Shown here piece after piece: positions 43,691 through 53,759 of a stretch of DNA of 64,000 bases. The notes under the pieces were generated by a model, which saw only the letters and a program-made list of their open reading frames with translations, was not told the DNA's origin and did no database searches. A program made the translations under genes and the position numbers. The DNA is from Paenibacillus plantarum (lineage in GTDB: Bacteria > Bacillota > Bacilli > Paenibacillales > NBRC-103111), in assembly GCF_013141695.1 (NCBI RefSeq), contig NZ_WHNY01000060.1, positions 310,001 to 374,000 of the forward strand. Reading direction: 5' to 3'. How positions within the stretch are numbered: the first letter of the stretch is position 1; each line of letters begins with the position of its first letter.

Positions 43691-45160
43691 ATGGTATTTA
43701 GTAGTCCAATATTTATTTTTTTATTTTTGCCTGTTGTTATATTAGTATACTATTTTATAAATGTGCAGTTTCGAAACTTATTATTACTAATTGCAAGTCT
43801 ATTTTTTTATGCATGGGGAGAACCTAAAGTAGTTTTCTTAATGATATTTTCAATATTACTTAATTATTCTTTTGGAATTCTGATAGAACATTATAACAAA
43901 AGATTAAAAATTTCAAGAATTATTGTAGCAATTGCAATTATATCTAATCTATCCTTTTTAATTTATTATAAATACATAAATTTCATATTGGATAATTTCA
44001 ACAATTTATTAATCGGTTTTGAAGCTCAACCCATAGTAATAGATAAAGTTTCGTTACCAATAGGAATTTCTTTTTTTACTTTTCATGTAATTTCATACAT
44101 TATTGATGCTTATAAAGGTAAAACACCAATTCAAAAAAATCCTCTTTTACTTGGACTTTATGTCTCTTTTTTTCCACAACTTGTTGCAGGGCCAATAGTA
44201 CGATATCACGATATTGCAGAACAACTAACAAAACGTACCGTCGATTTAAATGGTATTGCCTATGGTACGCAAAGATTCGTGTTAGGTTTGGGTAAGAAAG
44301 TTCTGATTTCCAATCCGCTTGCTCAGGTTGCAGATCAGATATTCTCTTCTAATACGAATGAGTTAACTTCACCTATTGCATGGTTAGGTATCATTTGTTA
44401 TACTTTACAACTTTATTTCGATTTCTCTGGATATTCTGATATGGCAATTGGGTTAGGGAGAATTTTCGGGTTCAAATTTCTAGAAAACTTTAATTATCCA
44501 TATATTTCAAAGTCAATTCAAGAATTTTGGAGAAGATGGCATATTTCTCTTTCTACATGGTTTAGGGATTATTTATATATTCCATTAGGTGGGAATAGAG
44601 TCAAAAAATCCAGATTTTATTTTAACTTATTAATTGTTTGGTTAGCAACTGGAATATGGCATGGAGCAAGTTGGAATTTTATTATTTGGGGATTATTTCA
44701 TGGGTTATTTATTATTATAGAAAGAGTACCTGCTATAAAAAAAGTTCTTGGCGCACTTTGGTCGCCATTTCAACATATTTATGCACTATTGATAGTAATT
44801 ATTGGATGGGTTTTCTTCAGAGCAGAAGATCTAAATTACGCCATAGAATATTTAAGATCAATGTTTATGTTACAAACGCCGGAAGTCGTAAGTCAGTATG
44901 CATCAATGTATTTAAATAATGAAGTATACTTGGCTTTGCTTTTTGGAATCGTTGGATCTACTCCAATAATTAAGAGCTATTCAAAGTTATATGATCTTAC
45001 GATATTGAAGTTGAATAGTAACAATAATAAAACTTTCAAATACACATTGGGCTATCTAATGCATGCAGTGAAGTTAATTGGTTTAGTTTTAATATTTATT
45101 TTCACAATAGCATCATTAGCAAGTAATACATATAATCCGTTTATTTATTTTAGATTTTAA
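43691..45160 (+). CDS. MBOAT O-acyltransferase (AlgI/DltB-like)
   Basis: A 489-residue polytopic membrane protein. FFPQLVAGPIVRYHDI, FWRRWHISLSTWFRDYLYIP and ATGIWHGASWNFIIWG are MBOAT hallmarks; the His in IWHGASW is the conserved catalytic one. The family carries acyl groups across the membrane for O-acetylation of exported polysaccharide. It pairs with the AlgJ-like protein encoded next. ATG 43691 has AGGTGA at 6 bases; GTG 43682 is an alternative. Confidence 0.94.
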   Translation: MVFSSPIFIFLFLPVVILVYYFINVQFRNLLLLIASLFFYAWGEPKVVFLMIFSILLNYSFGILIEHYNKRLKISRIIVAIAIISNLSFLIYYKYINFILDNFNNLLIGFEAQPIVIDKVSLPIGISFFTFHVISYIIDAYKGKTPIQKNPLLLGLYVSFFPQLVAGPIVRYHDIAEQLTKRTVDLNGIAYGTQRFVLGLGKKVLISNPLAQVADQIFSSNTNELTSPIAWLGIICYTLQLYFDFSGYSDMAIGLGRIFGFKFLENFNYPYISKSIQEFWRRWHISLSTWFRDYLYIPLGGNRVKKSRFYFNLLIVWLATGIWHGASWNFIIWGLFHGLFIIIERVPAIKKVLGALWSPFQHIYALLIVIIGWVFFRAEDLNYAIEYLRSMFMLQTPEVVSQYASMYLNNEVYLALLFGIVGSTPIIKSYSKLYDLTILKLNSNNNKTFKYTLGYLMHAVKLIGLVLIFIFTIASLASNTYNPFIYFRF

Positions 45161-45190
45161 AATTGAAGCTAAATAGTTAGGATTGAGAAA

Positions 45191-46924
45191 ATGACTAGAG
45201 GGTACAAGTACAATATAATATTATGTTTATTTTTTTTCGTGCTATGCTTTATCTCAATTTTCTATGTATACAATAATTTTGTATCTGACAATATTAAAGT
45301 GAATTTAATAATAGAGATAAAGACAGAGACCGATGACGCATATCAAGTTTTTTATGATACTGGAAAAGGTTTCAATGAAACTGAGTCTGTACCTCAATTA
45401 GTAACAAAATCCCCTGAATTTCAAAGAATTGAATTCCCATTACCTGTAACAAATATTAATAGTTTAAGATTAGATTTTGGTTCAAAAATAACACAAATTC
45501 AAATGAATGAAATATATCTTCAGTCAAAAACAAATATAATAAATATTACTTCAAAATTTGATTCGAAAAATGATATAGGTCAGTACATCATTCAAGATCA
45601 GAAAACAACTGAGATTAATACTATAGGGAATGATGCTTTTATTTACACAAAAAATATTTCTGATATATTTCAAAATATAAATAAACAACCAAATTATTAT
45701 TTTGATTGTTTATTTATTTCTATCTTCCTTACAATAGTATTCTTTTTCTTTATAAAAGTTAATACGGTAAAAATCAAGGAATTTACTAATTATATAATAA
45801 AAAACATAAAACCAAGTATAACAATTGCCTTTTTTATTTTAATACTATTCATTCTTTTTTTCAGCAATTTTATTCCTAAAAATCAAGTAATATCGAATAT
45901 TGAAAATAGAATATTGACTTCGAAACCAAAGTTCGACATTCATAATATTAATATATTTCCTAACGAATTTGAGAAGTATTTTAATGATAATTTTGCATTG
46001 CGCAATCAACTATTGAAAATTAACAATTATACAAAAGTGAAGTTTTTGCATATTTCTCCAAATCCATTAGTAGTTGTTGGGAAAAATGACTGGTTATTTT
46101 ATACAGGGAATAAAGCTCCTGAATCAATGGATGATTATAAGGGAGTAGTTCGTTTTTCTGATGATGAATTATGGACGATTAAGAATAATCTTGAAGAAAG
46201 GAAGGAATGGCTAAATCAAAAAGGCATAACTTATTTATTTTGTATTGCGCCCAATAAACAAACTATTTATCCAGAATATTTACCAAGTAACATAAAGAAA
46301 ATAAATATTGAAACAAGAATGGATCAACTTGTTGATTTTTTAAATCAATATTCAAATATTGATGTACTTGATTTGCGAAAAGTATTAATTGAAAATAAAG
46401 GAAAAGATATGCTTTATTTTAAAACGGACACTCACTGGAATGAATATGGAGCATACTTGGGATATCAGGAAATTTTAAAACGGTTAAGTAATATTTATCC
46501 GAATATGCAACCTATACAGATTTCCACTTTTACTCTTACTAAGAGCAATGGTTCTGGCGGAGACCTGGCAAATATGTTGGTTATGAAAAATCAATTTAAT
46601 GATGACTATATTCATTTATCACCTCAATATAAAACTTTTGCAAAAGATATAAAAGTAAAGACAAATTTATATCCAAACCCTGAAAGCCTTGTAACCAAGC
46701 AAACAAATGACTTAAGCCTACCTAATTTGCTTATGTTTCGAGATTCCTTTTCAACTTCATTAATTCCATTGTTATCAGAGCATTTCAATAAAAGTATTTA
46801 TATTTGGGATCATAAACTTGATGCTAAAATTATTGAGATGGATAAGCCCAATATCGTAATTGAGGAAATTGTTGAAAGACTTATTCCTTCATTATTAATT
46901 CCAAACCTAAACGAATTTAAATAA
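45191..46924 (+). CDS. AlgJ/AlgX-like SGNH acetyltransferase (membrane-anchored)
   Basis: A 577-residue protein with an N-terminal membrane anchor, an extracytoplasmic region, a second membrane helix near residue 175-190 and another near 210-230, then a catalytic domain. YFKTDTHWNEYGAYLGY is the DHHW-type catalytic Asp-x-His motif, and FRDSFSTSLIPLL holds the Ser nucleophile region. It should transfer the acyl group delivered by the MBOAT protein to the glycan on the outer face of the membrane. Confidence 0.85.
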   Translation: MTRGYKYNIILCLFFFVLCFISIFYVYNNFVSDNIKVNLIIEIKTETDDAYQVFYDTGKGFNETESVPQLVTKSPEFQRIEFPLPVTNINSLRLDFGSKITQIQMNEIYLQSKTNIINITSKFDSKNDIGQYIIQDQKTTEINTIGNDAFIYTKNISDIFQNINKQPNYYFDCLFISIFLTIVFFFFIKVNTVKIKEFTNYIIKNIKPSITIAFFILILFILFFSNFIPKNQVISNIENRILTSKPKFDIHNINIFPNEFEKYFNDNFALRNQLLKINNYTKVKFLHISPNPLVVVGKNDWLFYTGNKAPESMDDYKGVVRFSDDELWTIKNNLEERKEWLNQKGITYLFCIAPNKQTIYPEYLPSNIKKINIETRMDQLVDFLNQYSNIDVLDLRKVLIENKGKDMLYFKTDTHWNEYGAYLGYQEILKRLSNIYPNMQPIQISTFTLTKSNGSGGDLANMLVMKNQFNDDYIHLSPQYKTFAKDIKVKTNLYPNPESLVTKQTNDLSLPNLLMFRDSFSTSLIPLLSEHFNKSIYIWDHKLDAKIIEMDKPNIVIEEIVERLIPSLLIPNLNEFK

Positions 46925-46984
46925 ATATGTCGATTTCGATTTATTCTGATAAAAGAACGCAAAATATTAATGAGGGTGGAATAT

Positions 46985-48067
46985 ATGGATAGCGGGAAGA
47001 GGCTAGATTTTCTTGAAATTTTACGTGTGCTTGCGGTTCTATTTGTTATTTGGGATCATATGGTTGCAAATTGGTTAGATAGAAACAAACAGGTTTGGTT
47101 ACCACTTAACATTATTCGGGAATACGTAACAAAACCTTTAGCAATAATTCAGGATTTCGGTTTCCTAGGTGTAGTAATATTTTTCCTAATAAGCGGATAC
47201 ATTATCTCTTATGTAATGCAAAAAGAAGGTAGGTTATCTTTTTTAGTAAAGAGGATATTTCGTATCTATCCACCATTAATTTTTTCAATAATAATTATTG
47301 TTATATTTTATAAACTACAAGCTCATTTTACAAACCAAGTTATTGATATTAGTCAATTTTCCATATCAAAAATTTTGATTTCAATGACACTTATTAACTA
47401 TCTTTTTATTGAACAGAACGCAACGAATGGAGTAGCTTGGACTTTAGTAATAGAAATGCTATTTTACATTTTATGTTTTATTATACTTCCATTAATTCAG
47501 AAGTATCCAAAGTTAGCAATTTCAACGTTAACATTGATACCATTTATTGTAATATTTGAGAGTAAAAATTTTGGTGCAAACTTTTTTTTGTTTTCTGCTT
47601 CTATTGCATATCTTCCATATCTTGTACTTGGTCAAATATTATATTTTGTATATACCAAAAGAATATCAATAGTTGTTTTTTTGATTTTTTCTGTAGTAAA
47701 TTATATTGTAATAATTTATGGAATAAGAAAAATCCATAATAGCTTTTACGATTTCAGCAGCTCCTACGGAGTATCTTTTGTATATGCTTATTTAATCTTT
47801 GTTCTAGCTGTAATGCTACAGAGAAAGATATACTCTATAAAGATCACAGATTTTTTAGCTAAACTTAGCTATTCTTTATATCTAAATCATGGAGTTTTGG
47901 GAAGTTTTTTAATTACACTTTGTTATCCATATATCGGGTTTAGTGGGGCAATAACTGTTTCTTTTGTTTGCATTATTATCCTATGCTGTATCCTGTGGAA
48001 ATTTGTTGAAGAGCCATCTAGACACATAGCTAGGAAATTGTTAAATGTATATGTCAATCAAAAATGA
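46985..48067 (+). CDS. Acyltransferase-3 family protein (OafA-like)
   Basis: A 360-residue membrane protein of about ten helices. It begins RLDFLEILRVLAVLFVIWDH, with the conserved R/K-x-D...R...H signature of acyltransferase-3, and ends with FVEEPSRHIARK, which is also typical. Members O-acetylate exported glycans or peptidoglycan. ATG 46985 has GAGGGTGG upstream; the earlier in-frame ATG at 46970 lies inside that site. Confidence 0.92.
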   Translation: MDSGKRLDFLEILRVLAVLFVIWDHMVANWLDRNKQVWLPLNIIREYVTKPLAIIQDFGFLGVVIFFLISGYIISYVMQKEGRLSFLVKRIFRIYPPLIFSIIIIVIFYKLQAHFTNQVIDISQFSISKILISMTLINYLFIEQNATNGVAWTLVIEMLFYILCFIILPLIQKYPKLAISTLTLIPFIVIFESKNFGANFFLFSASIAYLPYLVLGQILYFVYTKRISIVVFLIFSVVNYIVIIYGIRKIHNSFYDFSSSYGVSFVYAYLIFVLAVMLQRKIYSIKITDFLAKLSYSLYLNHGVLGSFLITLCYPYIGFSGAITVSFVCIIILCCILWKFVEEPSRHIARKLLNVYVNQK

Positions 48068-48092
48068 GGAGACTCTGGTATTAACACCCTTC

Positions 48093-48173
48093 TCAGTATT
48101 TTTTCTTCCTTTCGAGATTCCGTACAATTCGTGCTTTCTCTTCAGGATGAACTTTTTTCGGCTGTCTTGTCAT
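48093..48173 (-). pseudogene. Possible transposase N-terminal remnant
   Basis: In the 266-base gap after the acyltransferase gene, a 26-codon minus-strand frame starts MTRQPKKVHPEEKARIVRNL. This resembles the start of IS-type helix-turn-helix transposases. No terminal repeats and no rest of the gene were found. The remainder of the gap holds nothing I can name. Confidence 0.25.
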
Positions 48174-48333
48174 ACTTTTTATCTTAATTATTTGAGATGG
48201 AAGCAAAATTATTAAACAAGTAAGCCTTCTAATAATAAGCGATGTTAAGTGAAGAATAATAATTTAGTAGTTTGAGGAATGAATAATTATATTATAATAG
48301 AATAAAAAGTTGATATAGGGAGAGCAAGCGGCA

Positions 48334-50505
48334 ATGATTATGAGAAACCGAACAAATTTATTTCTAATAGTATGCATTTTTATAATCAGCGTATGCATAA
48401 GATTCTATTTGAGTCACTTCACTGCTTCCCCTATTGTTTTTGGTGATGAGCTGCTTTGGAGTAGATTAGCAGAATCTCTTCATAATAATTTTAATACTGA
48501 TTTCAGAGGCAACCATTTTATTTCCCAGAATATATTTTATCCCTTAATAATATCAGTAGCGTACTTCCTTGAAGATTCCGCTTTGATTTATGCAGTAATT
48601 AAATTAATTAATTGTATTTTGATGTCCGCTGTCGTATTTCCTATCTTCTTTCTTACAAGGAGGATTTTTGACAATAAATGGTTGGTTTTTATTTTAGTAA
48701 TCGCTTCTATTTCAATACCTGACATGTTCCAAACCGCACTCATCATGCAAGAACCACTATTTTATCTTGTTATTACAACTACGTTCTATTTTATTTATAG
48801 GGAATTTGAAGATCCTGGTAAGTTTTTATCTATTAAATGGAGTATTTTCATTACACTTTTATTGTATTTATGTAATTTTACTAAAGCTACAGGCCTCTCA
48901 ATTTTTTTGAGCTATATAATTTACTTGAGTTTAAGTTATATTCTATTCAAACATATTAATTTAAAACAATTGTTATTTAAGTACATATTCGTAATAATTA
49001 GTTTTGCTTTCTTTTATTTCTTAATGAATTTTCTTGTTAAATTTATTAATGGATTTCCTGAAATAAGTGATCTTTATTCAGGATTATTTTATTTTCAACT
49101 TAACTTGGATTTTTTCATAAAAGTCACAACAGGTTTGTTCTTAATTTCATTTTATACCATATTAGCATTTATGATCATGCCAGTGATTGTTACAATAGCG
49201 GGTATCTCTAAAAAGAATTCCGCAATCAATCAATTAAATATTTTTATCATACTAAATACTTTTATAACAATTATTATTATTGATTCTATGCTGTTTGTTC
49301 GTGAAACTTCTAATTTCATGGAGACAAGAATACATGTGCGATACTTATTTGTCTATTTCATTTATTATTTAATAGTCAGTACTTATCATTTATATAATAA
49401 AAACAAAAAAATAATCAATCTCACTCTTATAGTTACAAGTTCAATTATTGCTATTTTATCATCAGCTATACTTGAAAAGTATAAACTTGTATATCCTATG
49501 CTTTATGTTGATGCAATGATGCTCGCTTCTTTTAATTTTTACTATAAATACGATATTGTTAAGATACTTTTTAATATTAGTATCATTGGAAGTCTTACAA
49601 TTTTTGTTTACTGGTTGTGTAAGAAAAAATTTAAACAAACTCTAATTTTTACTTTCGTGGTTGTCTTCATGATATCCTTGTACAATAGTTTTTGTATGTA
49701 TACATTGTATTCAAGAAATTATTATAATATTGGAAGCGGCTTCGGTAGTAGTGAGTTAAAAAAAGAAATCGTCTCAATCAACAATTATTTGAAAGAGCAG
49801 GATAAGGTGAAAAATATTAAGGTATTACTCATGCCGATTACTGAAGTTAAATTGAATGGTGGTGACACTTTTCGAATTGATAGTTTAGAAAGTATGCTTA
49901 ATGTGAGATACAGTGTATTGGCTTTTGAAGAAAGTATCAATGAATCGTTCAAAAATGGAGTATTCAATATTGAAAATTTTTTTCCGATTGGGTATAAATA
50001 CACTAACTCTACTAAAGAACGATTTGGGAAAATTGATTACGTTATTACAACGGTTGATAATGTAATCTTTGATGGTTTAATCCCAGTATCAATTGATGGT
50101 GTAGGTAAATACTATAAAATTTATAAAGTAAACGATGAAAGAGGAATATTTAGAGTTTCTCAAATGATTATTGATAGACATAAAGATATGTGGACCAATG
50201 GATTAACTAAAGTACGAGTTTATTCAGATAAACAAGATATTAATTTAGAATTTAATTTAAATGCCCAGGCAAACCCAGTTGATCCTAAGCTAATAATTAC
50301 AGATAGTACAAATCACGAAGAGATTACGATAGTGAAACGATTAGGCAGTACTTATAACTTCAGTGCACATAAAAAAATAGAAGATCCATATTTTGAAATT
50401 ACATTGAAAAGCACAGACGTCTTTATTCCTAGTAAAGTAATTCCTAATTCTTTGGATCCTAGACAACTGTCATTCAGATTGCTGGATATTAAAATAATAA
50501 ACTGA
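48334..50505 (+). CDS. GT-C type membrane glycosyltransferase (GT39-like)
   Basis: A 723-residue protein. The first 480 residues contain about eleven membrane helices; SPIVFGDELLWSRLAESL in the first outside loop holds the acidic residues typical of GT-C enzymes. Residues of about 485-723 form a soluble extracytoplasmic domain. GT-C enzymes use lipid-phosphate sugars as donors on the outer face of the membrane. ATG 48334 follows GGGAGAG; ATG 48340 is possible. Together with the GT2 and flippase-like genes downstream it may add side branches to the glycan. Confidence 0.8.
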   Translation: MIMRNRTNLFLIVCIFIISVCIRFYLSHFTASPIVFGDELLWSRLAESLHNNFNTDFRGNHFISQNIFYPLIISVAYFLEDSALIYAVIKLINCILMSAVVFPIFFLTRRIFDNKWLVFILVIASISIPDMFQTALIMQEPLFYLVITTTFYFIYREFEDPGKFLSIKWSIFITLLLYLCNFTKATGLSIFLSYIIYLSLSYILFKHINLKQLLFKYIFVIISFAFFYFLMNFLVKFINGFPEISDLYSGLFYFQLNLDFFIKVTTGLFLISFYTILAFMIMPVIVTIAGISKKNSAINQLNIFIILNTFITIIIIDSMLFVRETSNFMETRIHVRYLFVYFIYYLIVSTYHLYNKNKKIINLTLIVTSSIIAILSSAILEKYKLVYPMLYVDAMMLASFNFYYKYDIVKILFNISIIGSLTIFVYWLCKKKFKQTLIFTFVVVFMISLYNSFCMYTLYSRNYYNIGSGFGSSELKKEIVSINNYLKEQDKVKNIKVLLMPITEVKLNGGDTFRIDSLESMLNVRYSVLAFEESINESFKNGVFNIENFFPIGYKYTNSTKERFGKIDYVITTVDNVIFDGLIPVSIDGVGKYYKIYKVNDERGIFRVSQMIIDRHKDMWTNGLTKVRVYSDKQDINLEFNLNAQANPVDPKLIITDSTNHEEITIVKRLGSTYNFSAHKKIEDPYFEITLKSTDVFIPSKVIPNSLDPRQLSFRLLDIKIIN

Positions 50506-50529
50506 AGGATTGAAGAGGTGGGTTGCTAT

Positions 50530-51459
50530 ATGCGTGTAGTAGTCACAGGTGGATGTGGTTTCATTGGTTCTCATATTGTTGAACGATTAATCAAAGAGAA
50601 ACATGAAGTGCTAGTGATTGATAATTTATCAACAGGAAAAATTGAAAATATTAATCTTAATGAGGTCATTTTTCATCAGATCGATATTCTTGACCAAAAT
50701 CTTAATGATATATTTCATCAATTTAAACCCCGAATTGTGTATCATCTTGCCGCTCAGATTGATATACAAAAATCAATGAAAGATCCTAAATTTGACGCTG
50801 ACAGTAACATTAAAGGAACTATTTCACTATTAGAATGTTGTAGAAATGTTGGAGTACGAAAAATTATATATGCTTCATCAGCTGCAATATATGGGAATCC
50901 ATTATACTTACCTATAGATGAGAAACATTCTAAAATACCTTTGTCATTCTATGGATTATCAAAATTTACTCCTGAAAGTTATATTAAATTATTCTCAGAA
51001 CTACACGACTTGAAATATACTATTCTTCGTTATGCGAATGTATATGGTGAACGACAAGATTATAAGGGGGAAGGAGGGGTTGTTTCCATTTTTTTGAATA
51101 AAATATTGAAAAATGAAGCTCCGTACATAAATGGCGATGGGGAACAGTCTAGGGATTTTATTTATGTTAAAGATATTGCTGAAGCAAATTTAGCCGTTAT
51201 GGATGCTGGAGATAATGAAATATACAATATAAGTACCAATATTCCTACCAAAATTAATACTTTATATCAGAATATTATATTGAGCTGTGCTAGAACACAT
51301 ATTATGCCAATTTATAAAGAGTCAAGAAAAGGAGATATTTTGGATAGTTATTTAGATAATCAAAAAATAAAAACTCATTTAGGTTGGGAACCTAAATATA
51401 CGTTAATTGATGGGATAAAGGAAACTTTGAGAAATCAAAGGAGTAATAATCTACTTTAG
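50530..51459 (+). CDS. NAD-dependent nucleotide-sugar epimerase (GalE-like)
   Basis: A 309-residue SDR with VTGGCGFIGSHIVERL and the active-site Tyr-x3-Lys in YGLSKFTPESY; DILDQNLNDIF and IDIQKSMKDP are GalE-like. It probably interconverts a UDP-sugar such as UDP-Glc/Gal or the N-acetyl forms. The specific substrate cannot be read from the sequence. I use ATG 50530 rather than GTG 50518 because the conserved fold begins at MRVVVTGG. Confidence 0.88.
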   Translation: MRVVVTGGCGFIGSHIVERLIKEKHEVLVIDNLSTGKIENINLNEVIFHQIDILDQNLNDIFHQFKPRIVYHLAAQIDIQKSMKDPKFDADSNIKGTISLLECCRNVGVRKIIYASSAAIYGNPLYLPIDEKHSKIPLSFYGLSKFTPESYIKLFSELHDLKYTILRYANVYGERQDYKGEGGVVSIFLNKILKNEAPYINGDGEQSRDFIYVKDIAEANLAVMDAGDNEIYNISTNIPTKINTLYQNIILSCARTHIMPIYKESRKGDILDSYLDNQKIKTHLGWEPKYTLIDGIKETLRNQRSNNLL

Positions 51460-51473
51460 AAGAGGGGATAAAA

Positions 51474-52199
51474 TTGAAAGAAACTTTAATGATTATACCT
51501 GCTTATAATGAAGAGTTGAATATATCAAAAGTTATTATGGAAGTTAAAAATGACCTTAATTTTGTAGATATTTTAATAGTTAATGATTGTTCAACAGACA
51601 ACACATTAGATATCTTAAAAAATACTGAAGGAATTCAGTTTATTTCTTTACCCGTAAATTTGGGTTACTCTGGTGCACTACAAACAGGATTTAAATATGC
51701 AGTTGAAAACGAATACAATACAGTAATCCAATTCGATGGTGATGGTCAACACATTGCATCAGAAGCAAAGAAACTTATTAATTTATTGAATCAAGAAAAA
51801 GCAGATATTATCATTGGTTCTCGATTTAAAGAAAGATCATCGTATGAACATAGTTTTTTTAGAAGACTAGGTACAAATATATTTAAAAGTATAATTAAGA
51901 AATCTTGTAATATTGAAATCTCAGATCCTACTTCAGGATTTCAAGTATTGAATAAATCCGTTATAAAAAAGTACGCTCAAATGAACAATTATCCCGAATA
52001 TCCTGATGCAAACTTAATTATTGAAATGTTATTACAAAAATATAAAATAACAGAATACCAGGTGAATATGAGAAATAGAGAATTTGGTGAGAGCATGCAT
52101 AGTGGAATATTAAAACCTATGAAGTATATGATTAAAATGATCTATGCAATTATTCTTATTCTATTTCAAGGGAAAAGAATCATTAGCTCACAAAAATAG
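51474..52199 (+). CDS. GT2 glycosyltransferase (DPM1/GtrB-like)
   Basis: A 241-residue GT-A protein: LMIIPAYNEELNISKVI, DILIVNDCSTDNT, and FDGDGQH with the metal-binding DxD. No paired C-terminal membrane helices are obvious, as in short Dpm1-type enzymes. The family makes polyprenyl-phosphate sugars. It begins at TTG 51474 after GAGGGG. It is followed by DUF2304, a frequent companion of such enzymes. Confidence 0.88.
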   Translation: MKETLMIIPAYNEELNISKVIMEVKNDLNFVDILIVNDCSTDNTLDILKNTEGIQFISLPVNLGYSGALQTGFKYAVENEYNTVIQFDGDGQHIASEAKKLINLLNQEKADIIIGSRFKERSSYEHSFFRRLGTNIFKSIIKKSCNIEISDPTSGFQVLNKSVIKKYAQMNNYPEYPDANLIIEMLLQKYKITEYQVNMRNREFGESMHSGILKPMKYMIKMIYAIILILFQGKRIISSQK

Positions 52200-52225
52200 A
52201 GTGTGTACTGCTAGGAGAGATAGTT

Positions 52226-52594
52226 ATGATAACGCATTTATTTTTTGCAATGTTAGGTATTTTGTTAATTCTCTACGTTTTTAATAAAGTAAGAAAAAAA
52301 TTGTTTTCTGAGAAGGAAAGTATATTTTGGATGACTGGTTCATTAATTGTTTTTTTACTATCGATTTTCCCAAAAACAATTGACTTTTTCTCTAACTTAT
52401 TAGAAATAAATTATCCACCATCTTTATTATTTCTTATCGCAATGATTTTCACATTATTCCTTCTTTTTAGACAAAGTCAACAAATTTCTATTTTGAATGA
52501 AAAATTCAAGGAAATTGTTCAATACAATGCTATTCTAGAAAAAAAAGTTAGAGATTTGTCAAAAAAGTTAAATGAAATTAAGAGGGATGTCTGA
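52226..52594 (+). CDS. DUF2304 membrane protein
   Basis: A 122-residue protein with three hydrophobic segments (about 1-20, 30-48 and 62-82) and a C-terminal charged coiled-coil helix. Size and pattern match DUF2304 proteins, which often sit next to Dpm1-like GT2 enzymes in glycan loci. They may anchor the soluble GT2 at the membrane; this is inferred from context. Confidence 0.8.
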   Translation: MITHLFFAMLGILLILYVFNKVRKKLFSEKESIFWMTGSLIVFLLSIFPKTIDFFSNLLEINYPPSLLFLIAMIFTLFLLFRQSQQISILNEKFKEIVQYNAILEKKVRDLSKKLNEIKRDV

Positions 52595-52657
52595 TCAATT
52601 GATGATTTTATTTGTTACTTTCCTTCAAGACAAGTATGATTAGAGGAGTTAGTAGTT

Positions 52658-53392
52658 ATGAACAAATTATCAAAAAAAGAATTTTGGGATAGTGAATGGG
52701 AGCACGAAAAAAGAAATGACTATAAATCATTTGTTTTTGGAGATTTTTTAAGTAAGTTAATTCCCAAAGGTGGTAGCTTTGTAGAAATTGGATGTGCTCC
52801 TGGATCTATAATGGCTTATTTTTATCATAAATTAAATTTTGATGTTACTGGAGTTGACTATTCTAGTGTCTCCAAGATTGAAGAGAACCTAAAACATTAT
52901 GATGTTGAAAAATTTCAATTATACGAAGCGGATTTTACTGAATTAAAGCTTGATAAGAAATATACTGTTGTTTCATCGTTTGGTTTTGTAGAACATTTCT
53001 ATGACTACGATTCAATTATACAAAAACACATGGATTTAGTAGAGGATAAGGGATATTTAGTAATTGAGCTACCGAATATTAGATACTTTAATTGGTTAAT
53101 CTACAGAATTGTAAATCCAGAGCTTTTAAGTATTCACAATTTAAAAATTATGAATTTAAAAGAGTTACCAAGAAAAATAAAAGAAAGTAATGAGTATGAG
53201 ATCTTATATTGCAATTATTACAAAAGTTGTTTTTTATTTTTTAATGACCAGAATTCACAACTTTTATCTAGACCATTGTTAAGGTTGATTTTTTCGAAAT
53301 TGAAAGAAATATTAATTAAGTTTCGTCTAGATAATATCTCAAATAGATATTTTTCTCCATATATAATACTTGTTGCAAAAAAAATGAAATAA
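52658..53392 (+). CDS. Class I SAM-dependent methyltransferase
   Basis: A 244-residue methyltransferase with SAM-binding motif I (GGSFVEIGCAPGSIMAYF), VTGVDYSSVS and the SSFGFVEHFYDYD region. It probably methylates a sugar or lipid intermediate of the side-chain pathway. No specificity-defining residues are recognisable. Confidence 0.85.
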   Translation: MNKLSKKEFWDSEWEHEKRNDYKSFVFGDFLSKLIPKGGSFVEIGCAPGSIMAYFYHKLNFDVTGVDYSSVSKIEENLKHYDVEKFQLYEADFTELKLDKKYTVVSSFGFVEHFYDYDSIIQKHMDLVEDKGYLVIELPNIRYFNWLIYRIVNPELLSIHNLKIMNLKELPRKIKESNEYEILYCNYYKSCFLFFNDQNSQLLSRPLLRLIFSKLKEILIKFRLDNISNRYFSPYIILVAKKMK

Positions 53393-53405
53393 GGGTTGGT
53401 TATGA

Positions 53406-53759
53406 TTGAACTTGAAAATAATTATTCTCACATTAATAAATATAACATTGCTTGCCACTGGACAAATTTTATGGAAAATAGGATTAAAGAATACTGAATT
53501 AACATTAAAAAATGTATTAGGGTTATTTTCTTCTCCACTTATATTAAGTGGACTTATTTTGTACGGTGTTGCGACGATAGTTTGGTTTAAAATTTTATCA
53601 ATTGGTAAATTAAGTGTGGTGTATCCATTACAAAGTATATCTTATGCTATTGTAATAATTTTGGCTTGGATAATCTTTAAAGAAGAAGTGACTTTGACCC
53701 GTTGGATTGGATGTGTAGTTATTCTTATAGGGATATATTTAATTTCAATGGAAAAATAA
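53406..53759 (+). CDS. Small DMT-superfamily transporter (EamA/SMR-like)
   Basis: A 117-residue protein with four hydrophobic helices: N-terminal LINITLLATGQILWKIGL, YGVATIVWFKILSIGKLSVVYPLQS, and the C-terminal TRWIGCVVILIGIYLI. It resembles the small ArnE/ArnF-type proteins that flip undecaprenyl-phosphate sugars. Start TTG 53406; the nearby ATG 53402 is in another frame. Next to a GT2 and a GT-C enzyme, a lipid-sugar flippase role is plausible. Confidence 0.82.
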   Translation: MNLKIIILTLINITLLATGQILWKIGLKNTELTLKNVLGLFSSPLILSGLILYGVATIVWFKILSIGKLSVVYPLQSISYAIVIILAWIIFKEEVTLTRWIGCVVILIGIYLISMEK

